This document shows positions 45,500 through 57,300 of a DNA stretch of 64,000 nt, in pieces. Numbering within the stretch: position 1 is the stretch's first letter; each line of letters starts with the position of its first letter. The stretch spans positions 124,001 to 188,000 of the forward strand of contig JAMSLZ010000010.1 in the NCBI GenBank assembly GCA_026027325.1. The letters are read 5' to 3'. The DNA is from Actinomucor elegans (taxonomy: Eukaryota; Mucoromycota; Mucoromycetes; Mucorales; Mucoraceae). Below the pieces are notes generated by a model that saw only the letters and a program-made list of their open reading frames with translations, was not told the origin of the DNA and ran no database searches. A program made the translations under genes and the position numbers.

Positions 45500-45560
45500 G
45501 TTGCTGCAGTTCATTTTAAATGCGAAAAGGTAAGCAGATGTAACATTTAATTCGAATCAG
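45500..45560 (-). repeat. Dispersed ~65-bp repeat, cluster copy 2
   Basis: The + strand reads GCTGCAGTTCATTTTAAATG, then CAGATGTAACATTTAATTCG. Spacing from the previous copy is about 163 bp. Confidence 0.5.
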
Positions 45561-45689
45561 TCAAGCCATCTATTAATTCCTGGGCCTTGTTGGCTACATG
45601 AAATGCATGTACTTTACAGGTTATTTGCTGATGTGTATTATGATATTGATTGAATCCCAGTCGAGCAATAACTCCAGTGGGTTCAGTAG

Positions 45690-45735
45690 TTTATTTTGAG
45701 TTTGCATTAGTCGCCAGATGCGAGATTAAGCTTGG
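45690..45735 (-). repeat. Dispersed ~65-bp repeat, cluster copy 3
   Basis: The + strand reads TTATTTTGAGTTTGCATTAG, then CCAGATGCGAGATTAAG. It is the weakest copy of the cluster in its outer part. Confidence 0.4.
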
Positions 45736-45865
45736 ATTTTGGGGGGGGGGAGGGGGAGATACATTAGCCATTATATCGAAGTTACATGAAATATGCGTAT
45801 TTTACATCGTAAATGATATAATGTAGTATTCTCTCAAAACCTCCGTTAAAAGATGGTCATAATTG

Positions 45866-45925
45866 ATGTGGCAATTCAAACTGACATGAAATGGCATCCA
45901 GATGCGACATTAAACCAAAATCAGC
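45866..45925 (-). repeat. Dispersed ~65-bp repeat, cluster copy 4
   Basis: The + strand reads GTGGCAATTCAAACTGACAT, then CCAGATGCGACATTAAACC and AAATCAG. Confidence 0.45.
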
Positions 45926-46104
45926 CGCTGAATGTGGAAATGTTAAAAATGGGCATATTTCCAAACAGTACAGCCTGTGAATCTAAATTTTCATAACTCA
46001 TTTTTTCTATGGAGAGTAATTTCAATATTTTCTACACATAGGTTAATCATAGGTTAAGTTTAGTATAACCGAGTGTACGCAAATGTATTTTATTTAGATG
46101 CTTC

Positions 46105-46143
<39 letters not shown>

Positions 46144-47087
46144 AAATTGCCTCTAATCAATGAACACCAACAAAGGAGGATATACCTGTTGGAATACCAA
46201 GGGCAAAAATGGATATGGTGCTTGTAATAAGCCTACTGATAATAATGAACATATCGAACATGGGAGACGAAGAATACTACAAATAATAGAAGGTTCAACC
46301 GGTATATTATGTTGTACTATATTTAGCTTTATTCAAGTCTTCTTTTTCTTCAATTAATGAAGAAGGGACAGGTTCCACGCATTTATCACGATATTTTCCC
46401 TTACTCTAGTTTGATAACTTTTGATAAGAAATGCCAGATGCTGCCAAAGACGAACATTCTGGTGTGGTATCATGAAACTATAACAATTGCATTGCTTGAC
46501 CTTGATTCAAGCGTTGTACTTGCATTTCTCAATTGATCATCTTACAACCGTGTTACCAATGATACTTACGATTATTTAACCGCCTTTATATAGTTGTGGC
46601 TCTTCAGTGTACTGTATCAGCTAGTTTTAAGGTATGGATGATACTTTAAAGATATTCAACCTGAGGACGGTCTTGCATTTCTGCTTAACCAAGAAAATAA
46701 CTATCTATTTCAAATAAGATTATTTTTTGCAATTTGAATTTATCACTTTTACTTACACTTACTTTCGTGGTATGATTTTGATCGTTTCTCATGTTGATTA
46801 AAGCCACTGTTAGGGGAATAGCATTTAGGTACTTAGGACCATAAAATGAAAGTATTTTAGTTGGATGGTCCTGATTAGGCAAATCATTTGCTTTTCATAT
46901 GACATAATGGACCTATAGATCTGTTGATTAAACTCAATGTTCCATACTTAATAAAATACTGCTTCGCCTACTAGAGAATTTATTAGACTGCATTACAACC
47001 AATGTACTACACGCCACAATACATTGGTTGTAAATTATACGGGTTTCATAGAATAATAGTTTTTATTCAACTTTAAATCTCTCAGCC

Positions 47088-47152
47088 GATCTTAGTCACA
47101 TATTGCATCTGATTAGTAGTCCTTGTTTAGGTTGGGCTGCTTCATCCGGTAG
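47088..47152 (+). repeat. Dispersed ~65-bp repeat copy
   Basis: It reads GATCTTAGTCACATATTGCAT (broken here as GATCTTAGTCAC and ATATTGCATCTG), then ATTAGTAGTCC, TTGTTTAGG and CTTCATCCGG in family order. Confidence 0.5.
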
Positions 47153-49991
47153 TAGTTGCCTTTTTAGCATTTGTACGTTTATAGCTTCTGTTCATCAACT
47201 GACTATTTATTGCGTTTCTCGCCAATAATAGTGATAATAAAAAGACTTAAGCTTCAGGCGCTTGATGAAACCTTTACCGTCATAATCCTTTATTATTGTA
47301 AAATAGTAGATATTATGAGGCTGAGTAGACGGTTCGATAATCTCAAAATTTAAGCTATTCTTTTTCTATTGTTCTGTAGTTCTGCGTGTGACCAATGAGT
47401 GGTTCATAGTTGTAATTTCGTAAATATATCGAGAAATAAGCTTAGACTTTCTGCGATTGGGACTTGGATAGCTTGGCTTGTGACGGTTTGGTTTTCTTCT
47501 GGTAATTGAAGAAATGTAATGTAAGGCATTATACATTTGCAACCTTACTATATGTACTGGGTAGTTCATTAAAACAAAGAGGTTTCCTCTACACTTTATC
47601 CGAAATTTTTTTGCTATATACCCGATTGTTGTTGATCTGGAAGCAACTTTAAAATTTTAATCTAGAATACCTACATGCAGTTAGTTACTTTTAACGCAAG
47701 TATATATTGCTATATTTTATACTATTCCTGAAACACACTGAACAGCTTCAGACAAGCATCCCATACTAATCTTTGTAGAATACATCCCAATGGAGGTAAG
47801 ACCACTGATATATCTTTTATTTGGTAGCGGTAATATTTTTTTTTTTTGCCAATAATTTAGAAGCCATATTTTTGGTAATTGAATGCTTTTCTTTTCATTT
47901 TTCATGTGTTTACTGCTACCGTCTTACTGATTTTGACCAAATTCGTTTTAGGAATCATAGCCGATAGAGTGCCTTGCTTTGGACAATAGGCAGATGTATT
48001 TGTATGGAATATCCATGGGCATTTCTTTAATTAAGTCGCATACAGTATCTACTGCAGAGAGGATAAGCCCAAAAGGAAGACCTAGAAGAAAACAAGAGGA
48101 ACTTGAATAGTTAGTGATACTGTATTTTACTTTTATCAGTTTTTTATCACTACTGTCTTCTCTCTTAATGTCTAAAAATTTATTAATACCATAGTAATAC
48201 TGCTTGAGATAATCAGAGTTAGTAATGTAGTGACATTTCTTTCTTATGGTACATTTATATTGTATGCGATAGCAATAAAAAGAAAGAACCAACAATGACC
48301 ACTACTTAACGCATTTAAATTAAATGAACCACACCGGACTAAAGGTGTGTTCTTTGTTTTTGAGTACTATAGTCGATATCTTTCATGGTTTATGACATTA
48401 ACTTTCCTTTTTGATTGAGGCAATATGACAGCGGCAGAAAATGAAAGCCGAATGTATTTGGCTAATATAAAAGGTTTTGATTCATTGTATATATATACTT
48501 GATGTAGGAGCAGCGCCTTATTTAATGGATATAAATCGGTAAAACTATACTCCTTGCAAAAAAAAGCTGTTGGATCTACGTATTTTCCGGATTTCAAAGC
48601 TGTATCTTTGTTTATCGCAGGGTAAGAAGCAGTTTAATAATATTGAGTCAAATTGTGGTGACATTATGAGAAAATCATGTAAAATAAGATGGACTATTAG
48701 CAAATCCAAGTGAATTCCAAGTGCATTATTAATTTCACTCGAAATTAGGTTAGTATACGCCAATTTTTATTTCCATGAATTTTCATGTTCCCAAATTGGA
48801 GTAAATATGGGATTAAGTCGAATGAAATGTGTGTTAATTTAAACGGTAAAGCAAAGTTCTTGGTTTCAACGAATAAACGTTCACATACACTGAATGTATT
48901 AATAATTTCTATGTAATTTAGACTCTCACTTGAATTCGTATAGTTTTCAAAATAAGTATGACCATTGTTTCTAGAGAAAGGTTTAAAGCAGTTTATCCTG
49001 TGATAAATTTGTATTTGATAATACTCTATAGGGGCAGAAGGCTTACTCTTTTTTTGTACTCATATAGTCAATTTCGTTTTTTCAAATACCCAGTTTAAAG
49101 GAAATCAAGTTAACAGTGGCTATAGAAACATTCCTTAGTTTTACAATCAGCCAGGGTAATAGTTTTGGGACAAATATACATGAGAATGTGTTCTTTCTTA
49201 TTAACCAACTTTCATAGCTATATATTAACCATTAATAGTTGCTATAGGTGATATATGCTGTGACATGAAAGTATGTGAGGTTTAAACCAATGGTACGTTT
49301 TAACAGCACAGAATTGCCTTCACTCAATAATAAACTGAGGAAAATCAATAGCTTCTGAGCAGGATATAGATAAAATTACACTTAAAGGCTAAATTAAGGT
49401 TCGCCTAGAAGTTATATAAACTCAAAGTGAACTGTAGGTTAACCTGTTCCTGGAGCGAATTCAAGTTTTTAACATTTCCTTACGCAACCATTTTTTTTTT
49501 CAAATCACGCTAACGTGAATTCACCTGGAATTCAACCCGGATTTTTCCCATTGTGTTGAATGATGGGCCAAATATTCAATCCCCGAAAATGAGCGGGAGC
49601 AGCATGATCGACACTATGTGTCTGGAACAATAACGAACCGAGGTAAAACAACGACTTTCGGGGAAACGATAGATAAAATCATGTTCTTTCTAATGAAACA
49701 ACTTTCAAAGCTGTATATCAAGTTTAGTAGGTGATTAGAGGCCAGAAAAGCCATCCCATCCTATGATCTAAGGTCCGTTGATATGATAGACATGAGTTTA
49801 TAGTACACTGTAAAAGCACACGCGTTTAATATGTGAGTCGTTGCATACAAAGATAAGATAGCATAACATGTAGTAGTATATTATAGGTAGACTTCAGTAT
49901 AAGAACAAAGATTGGTGTACAAAAAAAAAGAGAAAGAAAAAAAAACGCTGTGCTGAGTAACACGAATTGGATGAAGTTATGATGGGAGGCT

Positions 49992-51104
49992 TTAATTGAG
50001 TCGAATAACCATTATACTCAAATTGTCAGTACTAAAGTTTGCAAGGGCATGATCCAATAGTTTCTGACTGGCCACTTGAGGATCTTTGATATCTTTAATG
50101 AGGTCAACTGCATCTTGATCATCACAAACATCCCATAACTATAATAGAATTAGTACTCTCTTTACGCCAAGCATATGCCTTTTTTTTTCATTAGTTTTAC
50201 CCCATCGCAAGCTAGAATCAAAAAATCATCGTTTGATCCTAATTCAGTTTCTGTTGTAAAAGGATTTCCAACCACAAATTCCTTCATCACACTATCGCCC
50301 AAGGAACGCGTAACTGCCAATACACCATTAACACGATTATTCATCATAAACCCTCCAAGGTCCATAATACGTTTCGCTTCTTGAGAATCAGATCCTTTAT
50401 GATCGTATGAAAGTCGAACTGCTTTGTTTTGACGGCTAATTGTATAAAAAAGGGAAATCATTGTTACAAAAACTTGCTATTGCCGAACCATTTCTCTTAA
50501 TTAATTACCTTAAAACAGCACGCGCGTCACCTACATTACCAGTATGTAAAATACGCTATAGTTTTTGATTAGTTTTTTACACTGAAAAAAAAAAAAAAAC
50601 TTTGGACACTACCTTTTCACCTTGCACTTTGACATAAGCAACAATGGCAGTACAGCCAGAGAACTTGCCCTCACGCTGATTCACTGCTTCGTCAACTGCC
50701 AAAAAGGCTTTATTTAAAATTTCCGGAACTGACTCCTGTTCATTACTTGTTTCGATCACTTTTGCAAGAACCTATATATATACATATGAGTGTCAATGTA
50801 TCCATATATATATTATATATAATATTATAATTCGTACTTTATCAAAATTGGCACCACACCATTCAGCAGTTGCTTTTCCAGCATGACCGTCAAAGATTGC
50901 AAAGAAACCTTGACGAGGCACACCCATATAATCGAAAATAAATGTATGAGCATCTTCCATGGTTCTACGACATCGCTTGTTGCGATCTTCACAGATTCCT
51001 AATTGAAAACCAGGTGCATTATGAGGCAATTTCTTTTGTGTGTTATTTTCTAGTGGTTTCGATGTTGCAGTAGTCGTGTCTTTGAGCGAAGGTGGTTGTT
51101 CCAT
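49992..51104 (-). CDS. PTC1: Protein phosphatase 2C, Ptc1-like
   Basis: A metal-dependent Ser/Thr phosphatase; yeast Ptc1 switches off MAP-kinase pathways and aids organelle inheritance. The - strand exons are 51104-50838, 50771-50613, 50555-50509, 50435-50201 and 50138-49992, giving 284 aa, about the size of yeast Ptc1. PP2C motifs occur in order: RRTMEDAH (46-53), [10 protein letters not shown] (metal Asp/Gly, 67-76), [40 protein letters not shown] and [13 protein letters not shown]. All metal-binding aspartates are present. The gene lies 146 bp downstream of the VAM7 stop on the same strand, and TATTTATA at 51161 may be its TATA box. The exact paralogue (Ptc1 against Ptc2/3) rests on size and the [14 protein letters not shown] start. 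Confidence 0.92.
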
Positions 51105-51160
51105 TTATGAATTAAAGAAAAGGGAAAAGAAAAAGTGTGAAAAAAATTAATTTGGCCTGT

Positions 51161-51168
51161 TATTTATA
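51161..51168 (-). promoter_or_regulatory. TATA-like box of the PP2C gene
   Basis: TATAAATA on the - strand, in the 146-bp gap between the VAM7 stop and the phosphatase start. Confidence 0.4.
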
Positions 51169-51250
51169 GATTTCAACAACAAATACCTGTGCGTCCATGG
51201 TAAAAGATGAATAGATAAAAAAGACGCGTTTATATATTCCGATGATTTTT

Positions 51251-52429
51251 TTATTTGATTTTATTAAGCTTCTTGTTGGCAAATTTAAGCTTAGTTTGAG
51301 TTCTATCTACATCACCATCAAGTTCATCCAGTATCTGGTTCTGAGTTTCCAGTTCATGGCCTATGGAAATGCCCAATTGCTTCTGTCTAGCCAGTATAGC
51401 ACCAAACTGCTGGACCTGTTGATCTTGATCATCCATTATCTGCTGTTGATGAACCAATAGACCCTCATTATCTAAACCTCGCGTCACTTCAGTCTCTTTA
51501 GCCATTTGTTTCTGTCGCAAAACTGCTGCAGCACCAAATGCTCGACCATTGCCCTTCTTTGGCTTCTCTTTCATAACTTCTGACTGTGCTGGAAACCCAT
51601 AATTACTATCACTATCTGATGTAGCACCATAGAATCCACTGGTATCGCCCAATAAGGACTTCCTATCACCTTGATTGGTAACCTTCTTTTGCTGTTGGCC
51701 ATTTGAATAACTGAATAAATCTTGGTCTTGTTGCCTTCCTGTACTTGCTAGTTTTAATAGCGTATCCTTTTCATCTTTCAAGGTAGTCAACAAGTCTTGT
51801 CTTCTTCTCAATTCGCCATCAGACATGCCACCATCAACTGTTCCACTAGCTAATCCTGTTAAACCAGCCTCCAAGTTTGATAAACGACTTGATAAATTCA
51901 TCAATAGCTTTTTGGCTTGGACTGTGCAGTTGTGTGAGGCGGAAATCTCGTTTCTAGCCATATGTGTTGACTTTTTATTGATCAAGGATCGTATTTCCCG
52001 AACGGTGCTTTCCATAGTCGTATATTCATCCAACCAACTCTCTGAAGTATAAGCGACCGAAGCATCTAAAGCTCGGCCGGTTGGAATAGCTAAAAAGTCT
52101 TTCCAAATATCTGTAAGGCGCCAACGGTCATCACGACTACTTAAGATACCACGTAGATAGTCTTCTAAACCTCGACGACGTTCTTCTATTTTTTCAGGAT
52201 CAGAAAAGGTAGAAGGAAAGTAACGCTTGCCAGGTAGTTTTGTTGGTGTGGCTTGTTCAGGGAAAATACTGTGAAACTGTGCATTCAGTTTGTAGAATTC
52301 AGAGTATCGTTTCCATACTGTCCAATTACGAACTGCCGCATGCACTTCCACTTTATAAACGACATGAGGTTTTGGTGTAGTACGTATCTGCGTTTCTCGT
52401 ACAAAAATTGCTTGAATTACTTCACTCAT
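51251..52429 (-). CDS. VAM7: Vacuolar Qc-SNARE Vam7 (PX + SNARE)
   Basis: A soluble SNARE recruited to vacuole membranes by phosphatidylinositol 3-phosphate, where it joins the fusion complex with Vam3, Vti1 and Nyv1. It is a single uninterrupted exon of 392 aa, unusual among its neighbours. I start at MSEVIQAIF (52429); the frame is open 31 codons further but those look like leader. The PX domain covers about 3-115 (WKRYSEFYKLNAQFHS, PGKRYFP, RRRGLEDYL). A helical, Gln/Asp-rich middle follows. The C-terminal SNARE helix spans about 325-390 with the zero-layer Gln in the ELETQNQILDELDGDVD segment. There is no membrane anchor, as in yeast Vam7. Confidence 0.93.
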   Translation of the reverse strand: MSEVIQAIFVRETQIRTTPKPHVVYKVEVHAAVRNWTVWKRYSEFYKLNAQFHSIFPEQATPTKLPGKRYFPSTFSDPEKIEERRRGLEDYLRGILSSRDDRWRLTDIWKDFLAIPTGRALDASVAYTSESWLDEYTTMESTVREIRSLINKKSTHMARNEISASHNCTVQAKKLLMNLSSRLSNLEAGLTGLASGTVDGGMSDGELRRRQDLLTTLKDEKDTLLKLASTGRQQDQDLFSYSNGQQQKKVTNQGDRKSLLGDTSGFYGATSDSDSNYGFPAQSEVMKEKPKKGNGRAFGAAAVLRQKQMAKETEVTRGLDNEGLLVHQQQIMDDQDQQVQQFGAILARQKQLGISIGHELETQNQILDELDGDVDRTQTKLKFANKKLNKIK

Positions 52430-53809
52430 TCCAAGTTGGAGGGTATAATAATCAAAGATAAAGAGAAAGAGAAAAAGAGGGCTGATGTACCCGTTTATTT
52501 CGTCAGAATAGGCAACTGACACAAAAAAGAATCCTTTTGAATGCGCAACCTCGAGGATTATCGATTCGTGATTGGCTGCTGATGCTTAAAATATTGCATG
52601 GTTGGTGGAATCTGACTTGAATCAACGAATCCTTTTTCTTTATTAACTTTGATCCGACTTTTGAATAGTAAAGACGTTATAATCTATTCCTTAACACCGC
52701 CTGTACAAAAAATTGATTAGGCATCAAATCATTCATATTCTATGTTTATTTTATTTCAAATACCTAGTAGGGGTAATTAAGGATTTGGAAGCATTTCTTG
52801 TTATTTTGTTGCATGAGAATATGCTGAATTTTTTTGCAAGAAAAAAATTTACAAAATATATAGGAAAGTATTCGAAAACTTAACACATACATACATATAT
52901 ATACACTATAGAATATACTTTTCAAACCATTTTTATATGGTCAAAATAAGCGTCTAAAACTAACAAATTTTATTTCAGGTAAGAACATCGAGCAACAGCA
53001 AGATGCAACCAGAAAATAAAGCATTTGGTTGGCTATCTGTGATTTGATTTAATTTTATTTTTTATTCCCGAGTCTCGCTTTGAGCCTTTTATGTATGACT
53101 TCAGACCATTCCCTAAACAATAACAATGCCTCAATAGATATTAGGTTTGCTAGTAAAGTTTCTATAGAATAGGATGGCTTATTAGATGACATAGTTATGA
53201 CATTCAACTATATTTTATAAACAAAGCTATTAATATATGCTAATTTTCTTGTCGTCTTTTTTCTGCAAAATGGTATCTCGAGTATTTTATATAAAACATA
53301 ATATGTCATTTTTTATGTTCAACCTATGTTGTATAGTAATCAAGTCTTACAAATGACGTCTACCATAACAAAATAAAGTACTTAGAAATAACCCGGAACC
53401 GAAACATAACACTAAATATGTCCCTTAATTAAGTGAATCTAAGCCGCCATACTTGCCGAAATCACAAATGCAACAGTGAATCAAGGTAAATCGATGGATC
53501 TGCATAAGTATGTAGAGTATCACTCTCTTTTTTGGATACACTTATTCCTGAAACCATTTGTGAAGACGTACGAGAGGTCAAAATAGATATACAGACATAC
53601 TCTAGTAAGATCTTGCTTCTGGCTTTCAATGACTAGCATAATATGTTATATCACCAGTGGGCATTGGCATGCTGTAGTAAAAACTCGTCTAGTAAGGTCC
53701 GTACATTATAATCAACTGAGGAACCAAGCAGTAATAAACATTATAGTCTCCCAAATAAAAATAAAGCAATTTAAATACCATAACCAACTATTTACTGAAG
53801 ATTTTAATA

Positions 53810-53870
53810 GATGTAGCAGTTCATTTTAAACATGGCATATTTGATCGATGTGACATTTTGTCAAGATCGG
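53810..53870 (-). repeat. Dispersed ~65-bp repeat copy
   Basis: The + strand reads AGATGTAGCAGTTCATTTTA, then AACATGG and GTGACATTTTGTCAAGATCG. It is a clear inverse-orientation copy. Confidence 0.6.
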
Positions 53871-54407
53871 TCAATCGATCTATAAGATCATTATCTGGAG
53901 TAATTTGTTGATCGTCACCGATGTATACTATATTCGCGCTATTCAATTTGAATAAAAGTTTTAGTGGATCAATCGCTTCTTTGGGAGCGTGTACTGGTCT
54001 TTAGATATGGCATTAAACGGAGAAATGGAGTGATACTAACAGTGGCCAAATTTTTGAATTTGGTGTAAGGCCATACCCATAAACCAAATTTCTCATTCCC
54101 TTTTTTTTATGAAGCACAAAGAAGCCGTTAAAAAGAGATAGTATATTGATAATGTAGATTTCATGTATTTGTGAGTACTTGAAAGTATTTTTTTTTCATG
54201 TTTTTGTGCATATCAAACTCTCAGATTACCATTACATTTCTTAAAAAAAAAAAGCCTAAAAGCCAAATTTTTATCCATGAATTGTCGGAAATATCAACGA
54301 ATATTAGCATAATTCGATGCGTCATTGAATATCTCGACACTTTTGTTAAAACACCCTTTGTATATCAACAAGTTGTAAGCATAAAAAAAAATGAATTGAA
54401 GCTTTAT

Positions 54408-54617
54408 TTAAAAAAGTGGTTCTGAAATATCATCATCACCACTATTACTAGAACCAACTATAATTGGTGAGCGGAGAGTATAATAACTTGCAACAACAGC
54501 AGTTGTGATGTTCATCAAAATCTCAAACACTTGTATAGAGCTCATCAATGAACTCATGTAACCTAATGATCCTCGAATACAACTTGTAGCAAAAAGATCG
54601 CTTTCGAATGAATGGGT
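54408..54617 (-). CDS. Possible last exon of an unidentified gene
   Basis: Reading the - strand from an acceptor (TTTTGTAG at 54618-54625) gives a 69-codon open frame with a natural look. It contains FATSCIRGSLGYMSSLMS, then VFEILMNITTAVVASYYTLR, then IIVGSSNSGDDDISEPLF and a TAA whose bases run into an AATAAA signal. Hydrophobic segments suggest a membrane or packed helical protein. I could not find an upstream exon in the right phase: an ATG frame at about 54710 (MSLVQSQSRDLANKN) is nearby but does not join in frame with a normal donor. It may be a gene I cannot complete or a 3' fragment left by decay. Confidence 0.3.
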   Translation of the reverse strand, partial: THSFESDLFATSCIRGSLGYMSSLMSSIQVFEILMNITTAVVASYYTLRSPIIVGSSNSGDDDISEPLF

Positions 54618-55584
54618 CTACAAAATAGCATATATCAAGGAATTGTTTGAGGATTAAATAATATCTGGACTGTTCTTATTTGCGAGGTCTCGGCTCTGGC
54701 TTTGAACGAGTGACATGACTTGGTTGGTTTAGATCAGTTTAGTGGGCGAATGTAGGGTGCCCACGTGCATATCATGAGCACCGTTCTTGAACTAACTCGG
54801 CATCTATCTTCAACACCTCTTCTCCCTCGTTTCTTTTCAATTTTCTTTATTGCCCCTACAGCTTTTATCCCCTCTCTTTCTTTTGTTCTTTTTCACTTAT
54901 CCATACATACTTGACTATTCAATAGGCTATTTAGTAGACTTTTTTTTTGTTTTATTTTTATTTTTTACTTTTGCTATAATCTTTACTAGACCTTTCTGAA
55001 TGCATGCCATGCTGTAACATAGTGTGATTGTAACTGTTTAGATACATCCAATATATCTACATGAGGTACTTGGCATGCGAAAATGGAAAAAAAGGAAACA
55101 AAAACTACGTAGTTTGAATTGATTGGGTACACAACCAGAATGCGTAACAATAACATATTGTTCAAGGGGGGCTTGCAATAGGAGATGATACATGCCATAT
55201 CTTATATATAAGACTATATTTAAATACAGGTAAAATATCACATAGAATAATTGTAATGCCCCTCTCTCTTTGTCTTTTCTTTTTCAAATCTGATTAAATA
55301 CTTTGTGTATGTGTCATGATCTTGTTATAGTAATTAGCATTTATGACTAAATTAGACTCAATTCAGTTTGGAAACACCAAAACATTGCATTTAGTTTCAT
55401 TGTTTCTTGTCGATTCGCTAGAAGAAAGAAAGAGAGAGCTGTGATAGGAGTCAGAACATTGGGTTTAAATACCTGATAGATAATAGGAGGAGTCGCATCT
55501 GAGTGGGTACAGCCACTATCCGAGATCGGATGTTTTATTTCTCATTTTTCATTCTCCGGAAAGCTAAGCCACAATTCAAAAAGT

Positions 55585-55592
55585 ATAAATAC
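55585..55592 (+). promoter_or_regulatory. TATA box of the TBP gene
   Basis: TATAAATA, 98 bp before the ATG at 55683, followed by a pyrimidine-rich leader. Confidence 0.45.
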
Positions 55593-55682
55593 TCTGCCTC
55601 CAGAACCCACAAAAAAAAAAAAAAAGATCACAGCTTTTTCCCCCAATTATATTTTTTTTCTTTTCTTTTATCCAATCAAATC

Positions 55683-56886
55683 ATGTCTGGCTTCAATATT
55701 GCAACTCCTTCAATGACTACGCCTGCTATGCAGACACCTTCTATGCAGACACCTTCAATTCCAACACCTCACCACAATTCAACTCCATTTGCATTGCCAA
55801 CAACGCCTGCACCTTTGGACGCTCCTACTCCTAGTAGAGATGCGAATCCTTACGCTGTAGCCGGCATTACTCCTACATTACAGTAAGTACAAAAAGTTTT
55901 TTTTTTAATGTCATTTGTTTCGATCTATTCCCCCATTGTTACAATTATACACGATCAAATCAAAATCAACTACTTTTATTATACCATTTCGAATTATTCA
56001 ATAAACAAATCAACTATAAAAGGTGAAGGATACTTACTGTACGCGACAATCAAATGAAATACAGCTATTCTTACTCCATTCTTTATGTAATGCTTTTAAA
56101 ATGTTAATGGGATCTCGATCTACTCTGTCACTGTGTCTGTCTGTTCAATGTTTGTCTTTTTAATGTCTGCAAGACGCGTGTCTATAAGCGATTGTTTGGG
56201 GAATAGATCAAACAAATAACATCTAGGGCCTTTGGTAACGTTTCTAATCCTCTCTTTCTTTGCTCAGAAACATTGTTGCAACTGTCAATTTGGACTGTCG
56301 CTTGGACTTGAAGACGATTGCTCTTCATGCTCGTAATGCTGAATACAATCCAAAGGTATGAAATTGATAAATCAAATCTTGAACCAAGATATTGATGGTA
56401 TGTATAGCGTTTCGCAGCTGTGATTATGCGTATTCGTGACCCAAAGACAACTGCATTGATCTTTGCTTCTGGTAAGATGGTCGTAACTGGTGCCAAATCA
56501 GAAGATGATTCCAAGTTGGCTGCTCGTAAATACGCTCGTATCATCCAAAAGTTAGGTTTCCAAGCCAAATTTACAGATTTTAAGATTCAAAACATCGTTG
56601 GTTCTTGTGATGTAAAGTTTCCTATTCGTCTTGAAGGTTTGGCTTACTCTCACGGCCACTTCAGTTCTGTAAGTAACTTGATAGATGTAATTTTCTTTTA
56701 CTCATATACCGTTAGTATGAACCTGAATTATTCCCTGGTCTCATCTATCGTATGGTCAAACCTAAGATTGTTTTATTGATCTTTGTATCTGGTAAAATCG
56801 TCTTGACTGGCGCCAAAGTACGTGAAGAGATTTATCAGGCTTTCCAAGCTATATATCCTGTACTTACCGAGTTCAGAAAGCCTTAA
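55683..56886 (+). CDS. SPT15: TATA-binding protein
   Basis: A general transcription factor of all three nuclear RNA polymerases, binding TATA DNA through its saddle. Exons are 55683-55882, 56268-56355, 56408-56668 and 56716-56886, giving 239 aa. Residues 1-60 form a variable Thr/Pro/Ser-rich N-terminus with short repeats (MQTPS twice, then IPTP). The 180-residue core is complete: [36 protein letters not shown] and [20 protein letters not shown] form the first repeat. [34 protein letters not shown] and [18 protein letters not shown] form the second. It ends EFRKP. The first intron is 385 nt against about 50 for the others. Confidence 0.97.
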
Positions 56887-57300
56887 CTTGTCTATATATT
56901 ATGAAAAAAAAAAAATTATGAATTATCCATCATTTCTTATGTAAAAATAGTTAATCTTCCCAACACATACACAAAAAAAGACCACTTCAACGCATGTATC
57001 ATATATTCCCCACACTATTTCTTTCATTTTACATAGCAAAATTTTACAAGTAAATAAAAGAAACATTTTACTCAAAAAGATGATTCGGTTATTCTTGGTT
57101 GTATCACCTTTTTATTTATTATTTATTTTTTATTATTTCTTTAAAAAAGGTGAATACTTCCCTTTCTGGACCTTTTTAGCGGCCTTCTCTTTTCGAAAAA
57201 AGACCCAGATTTGGTTATTTTAAACCTGAATGAAAAAATTTTTTGTGTCTCTTCTTTCTTTTATCTGCTTTATTGGGTCTATCATCATTAAACAACTAGA
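56887..57300. promoter_or_regulatory. Intergenic region, TBP 3' end and SLC35F promoter
   Basis: AT-rich, with a TTTATTTATTATT-type stretch near 57110-57140 and a pyrimidine-rich leader (57245-57275) just before the next ATG. No specific motif identified. Confidence 0.4.

Larger units (their letters stand above)
44987..49991. other. Gene-poor AT-rich region (5 kb)
   Basis: No gene could be modelled. It holds a cluster of four degenerate dispersed-repeat copies (45337-45925), another at 47088, a G-rich run at 45741-45756, an A36 tract at 46106-46141 and a 40-bp direct repeat (49187 and 49682). Broken - strand frames at 47948-48763 look weakly protein-like but could not be assigned. Confidence 0.5.
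52430..55682. other. Gene-poor region between VAM7 and TBP
   Basis: Mostly AT-rich DNA without a complete gene. It contains a dispersed-repeat copy (53810), one coding-looking - strand exon (54408-54617), a pyrimidine-rich leader-like stretch at 54800-54990 with no ORF behind it, and the TBP promoter. Confidence 0.5.

Noticed and set aside
47948..48763. Adjacent - strand frames as a broken transposase or gene
   Set aside because: Joined conceptual translation showed no catalytic motif or domain order, so decay of a specific element cannot be claimed.
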